Shown here piece by piece: positions 52,542 through 63,900 of a stretch of DNA of 64,000 bases. Below the pieces are notes generated by a model. That model was not told the origin of the DNA and made no database searches. It saw only the letters and a program-made list of their open reading frames with translations. The DNA lies in assembly GCF_003858455.1 (NCBI RefSeq), contig NZ_RQZF01000010.1:20825-84824 (forward strand), given 5' to 3'. Source of the DNA: Schaalia canis (GTDB lineage: Bacteria > Actinomycetota > Actinomycetes > Actinomycetales > Actinomycetaceae). Made by a program: the position numbers and the translations under genes. Numbering within the stretch: position 1 is the stretch's first letter; each line of letters starts with the position of its first letter.

Positions 52542-55082
52542 ATGTCTGACGCTGAGGTTTTTCCTGAGTCCGCTGCTGAGCATGCAAGCACGCCCACTCT
52601 GGACGGTGACAAGGGGGTAGGCCCCCTTAACCACGGCGACCAGCACGCCGATGAGCCAACCAGCGAATACGCAAGTGAACAGCCCAAGGTTTTCGAGGAT
52701 GCCGCCCTCGACACTGACACCCCCATTTCCGGCGAGGAAGGCACCCCTACTCACGGCGAGGCCGACACCCTCGCTGAACTGAATACCGGAAACGTGGCCA
52801 GCCCGCGTGCACAGGATTTCTTCGTCTCGGCTGACGCCGAAGCGTTGGTTGGCTGCGAACATGAGGACGCGGAGTATGACCTCGACTGGGAGGAAGACGA
52901 GCTAGCCCTGCCTGACCTGTCCTTGAGGATGGACATGAGTCAGCCGATGGGTGCTGAGCACCCCCTGCCAAAGGGACGCTTCGCTGACCGCGAGATTTCC
53001 TGGATGGCTTTCAACCAGCGCGTACTGGAACAGAGCGAAGATGACGAACTCCCTCTGCTTGAACGTGCCTGGTTTAGCGCAATCTTCTCGTCGAACCTTG
53101 ATGAGTTCTTCATGGTGCGTGTAGCTGGGCTCAAGCGCCGTCTTGCAGCGGGTATTGCCAAGATGTCGGCATCAGGACTCGAACCCACCCAGGTCCTTGA
53201 CGCTATTCGGACACGCACGCGGGAGCTTACCGCGCGTCAAGCCGAGCACTTCCATCAGGTCATCATTCCAGGACTGGCACAAGAAGGTATCCACCTGCGC
53301 TCCTGGGAGGAGCTTTCCTCCGATCAGCAAGAACGAATGACAACCTTCTTCCGTCGGCAACTCTTCCCGGTTCTGACCCCACTAGCGGTGGACCCCTCTC
53401 ACCCCTTCCCCTACATTTCAGGTCTGTCGATTAACCTCGCTGTCCTCGTGCGTAACCCCCTGACCGGCAAATTGCACTTTGCGCGAGTGAAAGTACCCCG
53501 CTCACTCCCTCGCGTCATTAATGTCGATACGGCCGGTCGTGAAGGCAGTGCTGAACATTTCATTCGCAGGCCCGAAGGGGCAACATTCATCACCGTTGAG
53601 GACCTTGTCAAAGCTCACCTTGAGCATCTTTTCCCAGGGGTGGAAATCGTTGAGGCCCATGCTTTCCGCGTCACGCGTAACTCCGATGTTGAGGTGGAAG
53701 AGGACGACGCTGAGAACCTGCTGACCGCCATGGAAGAAGAACTCGCGCGGCGTCGTTTCGGAGCGGTTGTCCGCCTAGAGGTTGCCGATACGATCTCGAA
53801 GTTCATCCTGGATTTCCTCATGGAAAAGCTTGAGATTACTTCCGCCGATGTCTTTATGCTGCCCGCCCCACTGGATCTGACCCTGTGTAATACCCTGCAT
53901 GAGCTTGAGGTCAGCCACCTCAAATATCCCCGATACGTGCCCGTCACATCGGCGGGTCTTGCCACTGTAGAGTCCTCCAGGCCTGCCGATATTTTTGCTG
54001 CTATTCGCAATGGGGATGTGCTTCTTCATCACCCCTACGACTCTTTCGCTACTTCCGTACAGTCTTTCATCACTCAGGCTGCCCGTGATCCGCAGGTGCT
54101 CGCTATTAAACAGACCCTGTATCGGACCTCGGGGGATTCTCCGATTGTCTCGGCCCTGATCGAGGCTGCGCGTGCCGGTAAGCAGGTTGTGGCGATTGTG
54201 GAGATTAAGGCCCGTTTTGATGAGGAGGCGAATATTTCCTGGGCGCGCAAACTTGAGCGTGCGGGCGTCCACGTTGTGTACGGCATGGTGGGCCTCAAGA
54301 CGCACTGCAAGCTGTCCTTGGTGGTTCGCCAGGAGGGCGATGGTTTACACCGTTACTGCCATATCGGAACGGGCAACTACCATCCGAAGACCGCTCGCGG
54401 CTATGAGGATCTGGGTTTACTGACCGATGATCGCGATGTTGCCCAGGATATGACGCGCCTGTTTAACCAGTTGTCTGGCTATGCGCCGCGCTCAACCTTC
54501 CATCGTTTGTTGGTGGCGCCCATGTCGATCCGCGATGGGCTTATTGAGCGCATCAATGGGCAGATTGTGCGGGCTCAGAACGGTCAAGAAGCGTGGATTG
54601 GCATTAAGGTCAACGCTGTTGTGGATGAGGCCGTGATTGACGCCCTGTATCGCGCGTCCCAGGCGGGAGTGCGCGTGGATGTGCTGGTGCGAGGGATTTG
54701 TGCGATTCGTGCGGGAGTGCCCGGATTGTCGGAGAACATTAAAGTGCGTTCGGTGCTGGGCCGCTATTTGGAACATTCCCGGATCTACGCTTTTGGTCCC
54801 GAAGGCGAAGAGGAAGTGTGGATCGGTTCTGCTGACCTCATGCACCGTAATCTTGATCGCCGTGTTGAGGCGTTGGTGCGTATTGCTCAGCCGGATCACA
54901 CGGCCCGTTTGGCTTCCTTGATTCGCCGGGGGGTGGCTCCGCAGACGGCCTCGTGGAATCTACGGAAGAATGGCACGTGGAAGCGTCGCATCCGCGCGAA
55001 AGACGGGTCGCGTTTGGAGGATATGCAGTCCGTTTTGATGGACGAGGCTTCCGCGCGCGTTGTTGGGCGTTCAACATCGTGA
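52542..55082 (+). CDS. ppk1: Polyphosphate kinase 1 with acidic N-terminal extension
   Basis: An 846-residue enzyme that reversibly transfers ATP gamma-phosphate to polyphosphate. The first ~145 residues are an acidic, Asp/Glu/Ser/Thr-rich extension not found in the usual ~700-residue enzyme. The core starts [15 protein letters not shown]. The phosphorylated histidine is His607 in HIGTGNYH and the second active-site histidine is His745 in [23 protein letters not shown] follows. ATG at 52542 has GAAGGGG 8 bases upstream; a GTG at 52512 is possible. A MutT1-like gene follows and the Pit/DUF47 pair is 1.8 kb away. Confidence 0.95.
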   Translation: MSDAEVFPESAAEHASTPTLDGDKGVGPLNHGDQHADEPTSEYASEQPKVFEDAALDTDTPISGEEGTPTHGEADTLAELNTGNVASPRAQDFFVSADAEALVGCEHEDAEYDLDWEEDELALPDLSLRMDMSQPMGAEHPLPKGRFADREISWMAFNQRVLEQSEDDELPLLERAWFSAIFSSNLDEFFMVRVAGLKRRLAAGIAKMSASGLEPTQVLDAIRTRTRELTARQAEHFHQVIIPGLAQEGIHLRSWEELSSDQQERMTTFFRRQLFPVLTPLAVDPSHPFPYISGLSINLAVLVRNPLTGKLHFARVKVPRSLPRVINVDTAGREGSAEHFIRRPEGATFITVEDLVKAHLEHLFPGVEIVEAHAFRVTRNSDVEVEEDDAENLLTAMEEELARRRFGAVVRLEVADTISKFILDFLMEKLEITSADVFMLPAPLDLTLCNTLHELEVSHLKYPRYVPVTSAGLATVESSRPADIFAAIRNGDVLLHHPYDSFATSVQSFITQAARDPQVLAIKQTLYRTSGDSPIVSALIEAARAGKQVVAIVEIKARFDEEANISWARKLERAGVHVVYGMVGLKTHCKLSLVVRQEGDGLHRYCHIGTGNYHPKTARGYEDLGLLTDDRDVAQDMTRLFNQLSGYAPRSTFHRLLVAPMSIRDGLIERINGQIVRAQNGQEAWIGIKVNAVVDEAVIDALYRASQAGVRVDVLVRGICAIRAGVPGLSENIKVRSVLGRYLEHSRIYAFGPEGEEEVWIGSADLMHRNLDRRVEALVRIAQPDHTARLASLIRRGVAPQTASWNLRKNGTWKRRIRAKDGSRLEDMQSVLMDEASARVVGRSTS

Positions 55083-55236
55083 GGCACCTCAAGGCCCTCT
55101 AAGGGTTTAAAGAAAGCCGCTTATCTCACCTTTTTGCGCAAAAGGGTGAGGGTATGCGGGCTTGGCGGGGATAGTGTGTGGTCCATGCCCGCGAAGGAGG
55201 GCGCGGCAAAGTGTGAACACGGCTACTCTTATAGGC

Positions 55237-56277
55237 GTGTCTCGTTTTCGTCCGCGTCCGATCCCCTCGCACTTGGTGCGCTCGGCTGGTGCTGTTGTGT
55301 GGCGTTTCCGGGACCCTTCCTGCCAGGCTCAACTGGGACAGATCATCAAGGATGAGGACATTGAGATCCTGATTGTTCATCGTCCGCGCTACAACGATTG
55401 GTCGTGGCCAAAGGGAAAGAGTGAGCTGGGAGAACCCATCGTCTCTGCCGCAGTGCGTGAAGTCGAAGAAGAAACGGGCGAGATCATTCGCCTTGGATTG
55501 CCTTTGACGGTGCAACGCTATCGCCTGGGAAGCGGACAGATTAAGGAAGTGCGCTACTGGGTTGGGCACGTGGCGGGGCACACTCCTGCTGCGCGGGTGC
55601 GCCCTCCGGTAGAGCGGGCGCCTCGCCGTGAGATCGACCAGGCCCGGTGGGTGAGCCCATCAAAAGCTGACCGTCTTCTCACCCGCCGCGGGGATCGACG
55701 TCTCCTCACTGAAGTGCTGGCGCACGCTCATGCTGGCACCCTTGTGACGATGCCGCTTGTTGTGTTGCGCCATGCGAAGGCCGTATCGCGTTCCTCCTGG
55801 AACGGTGGGGAAGGCGAACGCGTGCTCACGCGCTCGGGGGTGCGTCAAAGCCTTGCCGCCATTGACATGCTCTCTGCCTTTGGGGTGTCACGTTTGGTGT
55901 CCTCTGAGTGGACGCGCTGTGTTCAAACCCTTCTTCCCTACGCTGGCTTAGCGGGTGTTCCTATGGATATGCGCGCAGAGTTAACGGAGGCCGCTGCCCA
56001 GGAGCACCCAGAGGGGCTGATTGGAACAGCGCGAGGTGTTCTGGAGGATTTGTCGGAGCCGACGGTCATGTGCGTGCATCGGCCAACTTTGCCGTCAATC
56101 TTTTCTGTCCTCCAGGCCCGTTCAAATGCGCAGGTTCAGTTATCGTTCCCGCAGGAATCACCGTGGTTGGGCACTGCTGAGGCTGTCATCGCTCATGTTG
56201 CTCAGATGCCCCTCACCGGTGCTGGCGGGGGAGAGCGGGTTGTTCTTGCTGTGGAGCGCCACGGGGTGTCGCGCTGA
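55237..56277 (+). CDS. MutT1-like protein: NUDIX hydrolase plus histidine phosphatase
   Basis: Two-domain protein of about 346 residues. The NUDIX box runs from Gly60 (GKSELGE, seven residues, REVEEETGE). The histidine-phosphatase domain begins MPLVVLRHAKAV at residue 172 with catalytic RH. This order matches mycobacterial MutT1, which cleans up 8-oxo-dGTP and diadenosine polyphosphates. The start is uncertain: GTG at 55237 has TACTCT 7 bases upstream (leaderless), while GTG at 55213 has GGAGG 12 bases upstream. Lies downstream of ppk1 on the same strand. Confidence 0.87.
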   Translation: MSRFRPRPIPSHLVRSAGAVVWRFRDPSCQAQLGQIIKDEDIEILIVHRPRYNDWSWPKGKSELGEPIVSAAVREVEEETGEIIRLGLPLTVQRYRLGSGQIKEVRYWVGHVAGHTPAARVRPPVERAPRREIDQARWVSPSKADRLLTRRGDRRLLTEVLAHAHAGTLVTMPLVVLRHAKAVSRSSWNGGEGERVLTRSGVRQSLAAIDMLSAFGVSRLVSSEWTRCVQTLLPYAGLAGVPMDMRAELTEAAAQEHPEGLIGTARGVLEDLSEPTVMCVHRPTLPSIFSVLQARSNAQVQLSFPQESPWLGTAEAVIAHVAQMPLTGAGGGERVVLAVERHGVSR

Positions 56278-56278
56278 T

Positions 56279-56734
56279 TTAGTAGTGAGTGTCTTTGACG
56301 CTTGCTGTGAGTGGGCTGTCATCTGAGACGACGGCAAGGCACACGATGGAGCGATCTCCCGCTTTCCAGGAGGCCGGAGTGGGTAGTAGCCACATCGCAT
56401 CAAGCTGAGAGTCATTGGCGTCAACACCGATGTAGCGGGTGAAGTGCGCGTGGCATTGGGTGAAAGCGAGCTCTTCGAGGGTGCTTTCCGGCGGGAGGGC
56501 GTTTTCGGTGATTTCTTCGATACCGACGATCTCCGCGTCATGAGCTGACGTGCAGGGCAGGACGTCGATGGTGGCCGCGCTTGCCTCGGCGGGGAGGTTC
56601 ACGCATTGCCCTTCTTTGAGGTGCAGGATCAAAGACTGACTGCATGAGGAAAGGAGGAGGGCGACGGAGGTTGCTGCAAAAGCCCAACGAATAGCCGCAG
56701 GCAGGACGCCCTTCCGGTGTGGAGTGACGTTCAT
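56279..56734 (-). CDS. Lipoprotein with septum-formation domain
   Basis: A 151-residue lipoprotein: lipobox LSSC with Cys31, then a septum_form-type domain with EGQCVNLP, VLPCTSAHDAEIVG and a later pair of cysteines (QCHAHF, IVCLAV). Proteins with this domain are widespread actinobacterial exported proteins, some linked to cell division by name only. GAAGGGCG precedes the ATG at 56734. Convergent with the MutT1-like gene, one base between stops. Confidence 0.75.
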   Translation of the reverse strand: MNVTPHRKGVLPAAIRWAFAATSVALLLSSCSQSLILHLKEGQCVNLPAEASAATIDVLPCTSAHDAEIVGIEEITENALPPESTLEELAFTQCHAHFTRYIGVDANDSQLDAMWLLPTPASWKAGDRSIVCLAVVSDDSPLTASVKDTHY

Positions 56735-56818
56735 GGTGATTCGCCCTTCGTGTAGTGACAACGTTTCAAGACTATTGCCCGCCTGGGTGAATAGCGAATG
56801 GATTGAACGGATATGGCT

Positions 56819-56862
56819 CCGGGGTTGGCCTCGTGAACGATTGTCCACGAGGCCAACCCCGG
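56819..56862. terminator. Hairpin downstream of pit
   Basis: CCGGGGTTGGCCTCGTG mirrored exactly across a 10-base loop, 14 bases after the pit stop on the minus strand. No T-tract. Confidence 0.65.
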
Positions 56863-56876
56863 TGAAACTGCACCCT

Positions 56877-57938
56877 TTAGACGCCAAGAATTGCGTGTGT
56901 CGTCCAGAAACACACGGCGGCAACGATGGCTGCGGCAGGTAGGGTCAGGAACCACGCCACAACGATATTGCCGGCAATACCCCAGCGCACTGCCGAGAAA
57001 CGACGTGTTGCGCCCACACCCAAGATCGCAGAAGTAATCGTGTGAGTGGTGGAGATGGGAGCATGCAGGGCGAAAGCCGAAACATACAGGACGGTAGCGG
57101 CAACGCCTTCAGCCACGAAACCACGCGCAGGGTCGAGATCGATGATCTTACGGCCCAGGGTGCGCATAATGCGCCAGCCGCCAGCGTAAGTGCCTGCCGA
57201 GATGGCAATAGCTGCAGCGAGCTTGACCCACAGGGGGATCGTCATTTCACCGGTGACGGGGTCAAGAATGTTGTGGTGTTCCCCGTATCCGCCAGCCAGC
57301 AGAGCCATGACAATCACGCCCATGGTCTTTTGCGCATCCTGCAGACCGTGGCCAAGGGCCATAGCGGCAGCAGAGATCGTCTGAAGAACACGGAAGTGAC
57401 GCATGGTGCGGTGGTAGGGCAGGTTAGCTAGCATCCTGAGGACAAGCTTCATGAGGAAGTAGCCCAAGAAGAAGCCGATTAGGGGTGAGCCGAACATCGG
57501 GATGATGACGTGAGTAAAGATTCCCCACCATTCAACCTGCGTGGCGGAGGCAAGGCCAGCACCCACCAAACCGCCAATGAGGGCATGAGAGGAAGATGAG
57601 GGAAGGCCAAACCACCAGGTGATGAGATTCCAAACAACAGCGCCAATGAGCGCTGCGAGCACAATAATCAGACCTTCACGCTGCATACCAATGTCGGGTG
57701 AGGCTGAATAATGTTGAATGTCGATGATGCCTTTGCCGATGGTTTTAGCAACGTCAGTGCCCAGCAGAGCGCCGATCACGTTCATAATCGCAGCCATGAT
57801 GAGTGCGACGCGGGGAGTGAGGGCGCGGGTGGACACCGATGTTGCGATGGCATTGGCAGCATCGTGGAAGCCGTTGGTGTAGTCGAAGGCCAGCGCAATA
57901 ACGATGACCGCGACTACCAGGACCAGGTTGAGGTCCAC
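56877..57938 (-). CDS. pit: Low-affinity inorganic phosphate transporter, Pit family
   Basis: A 353-residue membrane protein with about ten helices. Both PHO4 signature copies are visible: DYTNGFHDAANAIA near the N-terminus and GHGLQDAQKTMGVI in the second half. ISTTHTITSAILGVG is the C-terminal counterpart of SSSHALIGG. GTG start with GGAG 9 bases upstream. It follows the DUF47 gene by 4 bases. Confidence 0.94.
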   Translation of the reverse strand: MDLNLVLVVAVIVIALAFDYTNGFHDAANAIATSVSTRALTPRVALIMAAIMNVIGALLGTDVAKTIGKGIIDIQHYSASPDIGMQREGLIIVLAALIGAVVWNLITWWFGLPSSSSHALIGGLVGAGLASATQVEWWGIFTHVIIPMFGSPLIGFFLGYFLMKLVLRMLANLPYHRTMRHFRVLQTISAAAMALGHGLQDAQKTMGVIVMALLAGGYGEHHNILDPVTGEMTIPLWVKLAAAIAISAGTYAGGWRIMRTLGRKIIDLDPARGFVAEGVAATVLYVSAFALHAPISTTHTITSAILGVGATRRFSAVRWGIAGNIVVAWFLTLPAAAIVAAVCFWTTHAILGV

Positions 57939-57942
57939 GGTG

Positions 57943-58572
57943 TCAGGACTCCTTCACTGCGATGGTTTCGATGCCGTTGGCAAGGTCCTCGAAGCGGTCA
58001 GAGCAGCGTTCGAGGACTTCAATCACGTCCTTGACCTTAATGATGGTCACGGGGTCAAGGCCCGAATCAAAGAGGGTTGTGAGGGTCAGGCGGTAGGCGC
58101 GGTCGCCCTCGTTCTCCAGACGGTTAATTTCGATCCAGTAGTCACGCAGGTCCAGGGGGGACTTCAGCTTGGGCATGGATTCTGCGGTCTGCACGGCGCA
58201 GCGGGTAAGGACGTCCACCTGTGCGGCCAGAAGAGAGCTGATGTCCTCGGGAAGATCGTGAATGCCGTAGAGGACGATCAGGTCGCCGGCCTCGTCCATG
58301 AGGTCCATACAGTCATCGAGGCGGGCAGCCAGGAAACCAAGGTCTTCACGGTCAAAGGGGGTGACGAAGGACTGGTTGAGCTTACGCACGACGAGGTGGT
58401 TGATTTCGTCGCCTTCGTGCTCAACGTCATGAAGCTGATCGCGAAGGGCAACGCGCTCTTCGGGTGATGCTCCGAGTAGGGCAGCGAGAATCTCGGCGCC
58501 GGTGACGAGTTTTGTTGCCTGGGTGGTGAAGAGGTCAAAGAATGACGGACCCTCGGGCTTGCGAAGTCCCAC
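57943..58572 (-). CDS. DUF47/PhoU-like regulator of phosphate transport
   Basis: A 209-residue, all-helical cytoplasmic protein of the PhoU_div family, almost always paired with Pit. Acidic metal-binding patches typical of PhoU-like bundles are visible (HDVEHEGDEI and RLDDCMDLMDEAGD). First gene of the two-gene unit. Confidence 0.9.
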   Translation of the reverse strand: MGLRKPEGPSFFDLFTTQATKLVTGAEILAALLGASPEERVALRDQLHDVEHEGDEINHLVVRKLNQSFVTPFDREDLGFLAARLDDCMDLMDEAGDLIVLYGIHDLPEDISSLLAAQVDVLTRCAVQTAESMPKLKSPLDLRDYWIEINRLENEGDRAYRLTLTTLFDSGLDPVTIIKVKDVIEVLERCSDRFEDLANGIETIAVKES

Positions 58573-58803
58573 GGTTCCTCCTGAATTGGTCAGGGAATAT
58601 CAACAAAACCAGATTAGGGCACATCGCTGCGAAGTGCGATAACCCGTGGGGTTAGATTCCCACCTTTTTTGTGATTGTGACACTGCACACGGTGTTCACG
58701 GGACCTATCGCCCCTGCAAAATTGCCATGCGTCAGGGATGATTGAACATGTAGATCAGGGACGGATCCGCGTCCCGGAATTACCGATAGCCCCAGGAGGC
58801 AAA

Positions 58804-60639
58804 ATGTCCGTGACTGAACAGGACGTGCGCGCAGCAGCGCCCGCGAACACCCCCGAAGACGTGCTGGCATGGGTTGCTGAGATTGCAGCCCTGACCACCC
58901 CCGACGCCATTGAGTTCTCCGACGGCTCCCAGGAAGAGTGGGATCGCCTCACCTCCCTCATGGTTGAGACCGGTGTGTTCACCCGCCTGAACGAAGAGAA
59001 GCGCCCCAACTCCTTCCTCGCTCGCTCTCTTCCCTCTGACGTTGCTCGCGTTGAGTCCCGTACCTTCATCTGCTCCGAGAAGGAAGAGGATGCAGGCCCC
59101 ACCAACCACTGGGCAGATCCCGTGGAAATGAAGGCCACCCTCAAGGAGAAGTTCACCGGCTGCATGAAGGGCCGTACCATGTACGTCATCCCCTTCTCCA
59201 TGGGTCCCCTGGGTGGCCCCATCTCGCAGCTTGGCATCGAGATCTCCGACTCCCCCTACGTTGTGTGCAACATGCGCATCATGACCCGTATGGGCAAGGA
59301 AGCCATGGATCTCATTGCCGAAGGCAAGCCGTGGGTTCCCGCCGTCCACTCCGTCGGCGCCCCCCTCGAAGAGGGTCAGGAAGACACCACCTGGCCCTGC
59401 AATGAGGAAAAGTACATCACCCACTTCCCCGAGACCAATGAAATCTGGTCCTACGGCTCGGGCTACGGCGGCAACGCCCTGCTCGGCAAGAAGTGCTTCG
59501 CTCTGCGCATCGCCTCGACCATGGCCAAGCGTGACGGCTGGATGGCTGAGCACATGCTCATCCTGCGTCTGACCCGCGAGTCCGACGGCCGCCAGTTCCA
59601 CATCACCGCAGCCTTCCCCTCGGCTTGTGGCAAGACCAACCTGGCCATGCTTGAGCCCACCATCCCCGGCTACAAGGTTGAGACCGTTGGCGACGACATC
59701 GCCTGGATGCGTCCTGGCCCCGACGGCCGCCTGTACGCCATCAACCCCGAAGCTGGCTTCTTCGGCGTTGCTCCCGGCACCTCATACTCCACCAACCCCA
59801 TGGCAATGGAGACCATGAAGGCCAACTCCATCTTCACCAACGTCGCCCTGACCGACGATGGTGACGTGTGGTGGGAAGGCATTGACGGCGACGTTCCCGC
59901 TCACCTCATTGACTGGCACGGCAACGACTGGACTCCTGAGTCCGGCGAGAAGGCAGCTCACCCCAACAGCCGCTTCACCGTTCCCGCAGCCCAGTGCCCG
60001 ATCATCTGCGAGGACTGGGAAGCTCCCGAGGGTGTGGCCGTTGACGCCATCCTCTTCGGCGGCCGCCGCGCCTCCAACGTTCCTCTGGTTGCTGAGCAGT
60101 ACGAGCCCGCACACGGTGTCTTCATCGGCGCATCTGTGGCTTCCGAGGTCACTGCTGCTGCTACCGATGTCAAGGCTGGCGCCCTGCGTCACGACCCCTT
60201 CGCCATGCTGCCCTTCTGTGGCTACAACATGGCCGACTACTGGGGCCACTGGCTGGACATGCAGGCCGAGCTGGGCGATAAGTTCCCCAAGGCTTACCAG
60301 GTCAACTGGTTCCGTAAGGACGAGGACGGCAACTGGCTGTGGCCCGGCTACGGCGACAACAGCCGTGTTCTGGACTGGATCGTTCGCCGCGTTGCCGGTG
60401 AGGTTGAGGCCATCGACGGCGTGACCGGTCGCTACCCCAAGTTCGAGGACTTCAACCTTGACGGTCTGGATGTCACCGAGGATTCCTGGGCGAAGCTCTT
60501 CCACATCGATCCTGAAGCCTGGGCTGCAGAGATGGATGACACCGAGGAATACTTCAAGACCTTCGGTGACAAGGTGCCTGCGCCTATCCTTGAGCAGCTT
60601 GCCAAGTTCCGTGAGCGCATCGCTGCTGCACGCGCCTGA
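58804..60639 (+). CDS. pckG: Phosphoenolpyruvate carboxykinase (GTP)
   Basis: A 611-residue cytoplasmic enzyme converting oxaloacetate and GTP to PEP, or in fermenting actinobacteria often running in the carboxylating direction. Visible: the Cys275-containing P-loop [19 protein letters not shown], and the kinase loops typical of the GTP class. AGGAGG is 5 bases upstream of the ATG. Very strong G/C-ending codon preference suggests high expression. A strong terminator follows. Confidence 0.96.
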   Translation: MSVTEQDVRAAAPANTPEDVLAWVAEIAALTTPDAIEFSDGSQEEWDRLTSLMVETGVFTRLNEEKRPNSFLARSLPSDVARVESRTFICSEKEEDAGPTNHWADPVEMKATLKEKFTGCMKGRTMYVIPFSMGPLGGPISQLGIEISDSPYVVCNMRIMTRMGKEAMDLIAEGKPWVPAVHSVGAPLEEGQEDTTWPCNEEKYITHFPETNEIWSYGSGYGGNALLGKKCFALRIASTMAKRDGWMAEHMLILRLTRESDGRQFHITAAFPSACGKTNLAMLEPTIPGYKVETVGDDIAWMRPGPDGRLYAINPEAGFFGVAPGTSYSTNPMAMETMKANSIFTNVALTDDGDVWWEGIDGDVPAHLIDWHGNDWTPESGEKAAHPNSRFTVPAAQCPIICEDWEAPEGVAVDAILFGGRRASNVPLVAEQYEPAHGVFIGASVASEVTAAATDVKAGALRHDPFAMLPFCGYNMADYWGHWLDMQAELGDKFPKAYQVNWFRKDEDGNWLWPGYGDNSRVLDWIVRRVAGEVEAIDGVTGRYPKFEDFNLDGLDVTEDSWAKLFHIDPEAWAAEMDDTEEYFKTFGDKVPAPILEQLAKFRERIAAARA

Positions 60640-60698
60640 AAAGTAAGCTGATCGCCGGCTTTGTGGTAGTCCACAATATGTGCTGGTGATTGTTCACA

Positions 60699-60741
60699 CA
60701 CTGTGGGCCCCCGCCTCTTTTGGAGGCGGGGGCCCACAGTG
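60699..60741 (+). terminator. Strong terminator of pckG
   Basis: CACTGTGGGCCCCCGCCTC paired exactly with its complement across a 5-base loop (19 bp). The remainder of the 337-base gap to the next gene is AT-rich and shows no gene. Confidence 0.9.
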
Positions 60742-60976
60742 CATGTGGCGGAATCTGAAGGAAAACTGAGTGTCGACGAAGATTTATTTTTTAAAACTAA
60801 ATGGTAATTAAGGTGGGAAAGTAAGGGCTTTCTCAGTGAATTTCCATTATCTATTGCGGATATTCTCATGCTCGGAATAGGGTTGCTTCGATGGAAGAAG
60901 AATGGAGCTTGAATTAATGTAATTCAGCTTCATTATTCAATTCAGTTCTGGTAGTAGACTCTCTTCAGGAGCTTAA

Positions 60977-63900
60977 ATGAAATCTATAGGAATGCGGTCG
61001 TTGAGGATGCCTCTGGCGATCCTCATGGCCTTCGCGCTCGTCGTGAGCGGCATTATCTATGCCTCGCCTCTTTTCGCTGCACGCGCCGACGCCCCACCTG
61101 CAGGGATCAATAACCGTGCGGATGTTGTCATCTCTGACATTACGATGAAGAAGTGGGGCGGCAACGACGACACAACAGGTATCCCTGGCCGTGTCTACAT
61201 CAATGACTCAGTCCTGGTGAAGTGGAAGTGGCATCTCGATGACACAGCCCCTCGCCCGAAGCCGAATGACTCTTTCGTACTTCGCGTGCCCAATGAGCTG
61301 GGTATTCGAGAGACCAATAACTTCCCTCTATTGGTGGAGGGCGAAACTATTGGTACCTGCTACCCAGAACGGAAACTCATCACCTGTGTTTTTGGTGACC
61401 AGGTCGATCTCAGCACCAAGTCTCACCTTGCAGGCGAGGGCCATTTCGCCGCTGCAGTGAATGTTGCAACCGGCGAAACGGTGAGCTTTGACGCCAACGG
61501 AAACGCCATTAATGTACCGATGCCAGAGAATACTCCTGCAACGAAGAAGCCACGTCAATGGAATCCTGAGCCCTTGCATAAGAGCCATGACGGCATCCCC
61601 TCTGACGCCCGCTTCCTACGCTGGTACATCGTCTTTTCTGGTAAGGCCCTAAAAGATGCTGCGGCGAAGAATGGCGGCGAAATCCCCAATCCTCTGGTCA
61701 TCAAAGACACCCTTTCTGGCCCACAAACCTTCACTGACATGACCGAGTTCTACATCATTCAGACGAAGGAAAACCCCGAACTGCAGTGGACCACTCTTAT
61801 CGGTCGCCCGAATGGGGTAGGCGGAGATTCAACCCCCGCAGTTCCCGGACGATTCCATGAAGGTTTTGAACCTGGGACCTTCAAGCTGACCGCAGATGTC
61901 TCCCCTGACCGCAAGACTGCAACCTATAAGATTCACAAGCTCTCGGGCGAATGGCATGACGATGTGAACTACAAGTTCCTCTACATCGCCAAGCACGACG
62001 GCAAGGTTGTTGAAAGCGTCGTCTACAAGAACAACGTCGAGATTTCCGACGGCGAAAACGCGCCCTTCTTCACTCAGACCCGCAACGCCAGCTACAAGTC
62101 TTCTGCGGGAGCGACTGCAACTATGCGGGAAGGATACGGATCCTTCCGTGTCGGCAAGACACTGGGCGGCCCGAAGCGTGAAGAGGTCCTCAAGGATCCG
62201 AATCGCAAGGCGCTGTTGAAGGTGCACTGGACCTTGCCTGACGGAAAGAATCCAAGCCACTACCCGGACTGGAACGCCCCGGCAAATCCCGTGGATATGC
62301 CTCTCACGTTCGACGCTCTGAATGCCTACCCCAACGGTGGAAATAAGCCATTCCCGGTTGGAACCACCATCCGCCTTGTTGAAGATGCAGCAGGAACAAC
62401 ACCTGCACTTCCAGCAGGCGTGGAGTGGGGCGAGCCCCTCTTTACCATCGGTGACCAGAGCGCAACGAACGAAATCTCCTTCGTCATTGAATCTGCGAAG
62501 GTGACCAACGTTCAGCTTGAGAACACCGCTAAGCTTCCACCATCGGTGTCCGTTGGTGACTACGTTTGGTTTGATGCCAATAAGGACGGCAAGCAGGACC
62601 CATCAGAAAATGGTCTGGCAGGAGCCGTGCTTAAGCTGACCTACGCTGACGATACGCCCGTTACCAATGTTGAGGGACAGGTTGTCGACACCTACACCAC
62701 CAAGGACAATGGCTACTACGTCTTCGACAAGCTGCCCGTCCTGAGCGGAGGCAAGAAGTACAAGGTCACTATGGTGACCCCGCCTGCCGGTTATGTGCCG
62801 ACTGTTGCACTGGCTGACGGTGTGTCCGCTGACCTGAACTCCAACACGGATTCCGTTGTTTCCGAAGAAGCGCTCGACACCGACCTTGCTCGTGATATGA
62901 CCTTGGACTTCGGCTTCATCAAGCCCTCGGTGTCCGTCGGTAACCTCGTGTGGTTTGATGCCAATAAGAACGGCCTGCAAGATGCTGGTGAGTCCGGTAT
63001 CGAAAATGTGACCCTGACGATTTCACGTAGTGATAACGGCACCGTCAACCACGCTGATGGCACTCCCTTCCAAGCAGACGAGCTGACCACGACCACGAAC
63101 CCTCAGGGTGAGTACTCCTTTGGCGGATTGGAGCCCTTGACCGGCGACGCTCGTTACGTCGTGACCGTCACTGCTCCTGAGGGCTACCAAGCAACCGAAG
63201 ATCGACGGGGTAACGATACGGAGAAGGACTCCGATGCAAAGGCAGGTAAGGCAACTGCCAAGGAACTGAGCGTTAACGGCGCTTCAGACAACTCCCTTGA
63301 TTTTGGTTTCATCAAGCCTGCTGTGTCTGTTGGTGACTTCGTGTGGTTTGATGCCAATAAGAATGGTCTGCAAGATGCTGATGAGTCCGGTATTGAAAAT
63401 GTGACTCTGACGATTTCTCGCAGTGACGACGCTCCGGTGAAGACCTCCGATGGTCAAGACCTCGCTCAGTTGACCACCACGACGAACAATCAGGGTCACT
63501 ACGAGTTCACCAACCTGCAGGCTCTTCCTGCTGGTACCTCTTACATCGTGACAGTGACGACACCGGAGGGCTACCAGCCTACGGAAGATAAGCAGGGCAG
63601 CGATACGGAGAAGGATTCTGAAGCGAAGGCCGGAAAGGCCCGCTCAAAGGATCTGACCACTGACGGTGCCTCGGACAACTCCCTTGATTTTGGTTTCATC
63701 AAGCCTGCTGTGTCTGTTGGTAACTTCGTGTGGTTTGATACCAACAAGAACGGCCTGCAAGATGATAATGAGCCTGGCATCAAGGATGTCATCCTCACCA
63801 TCTCACGCAGCGATAAGAAGCCGGTCAAGACTTTTGATGGTCAAGACCTCGCTGAGCTAACCGTTACGACAAACGAACAGGGCCTCTACGAGTTCACGAA

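Noticed and set aside
58780..59601. 273-codon minus-strand frame over pckG
   Set aside because: Antisense shadow of a highly biased gene; no ribosome-binding site and His/Gly-rich composition.
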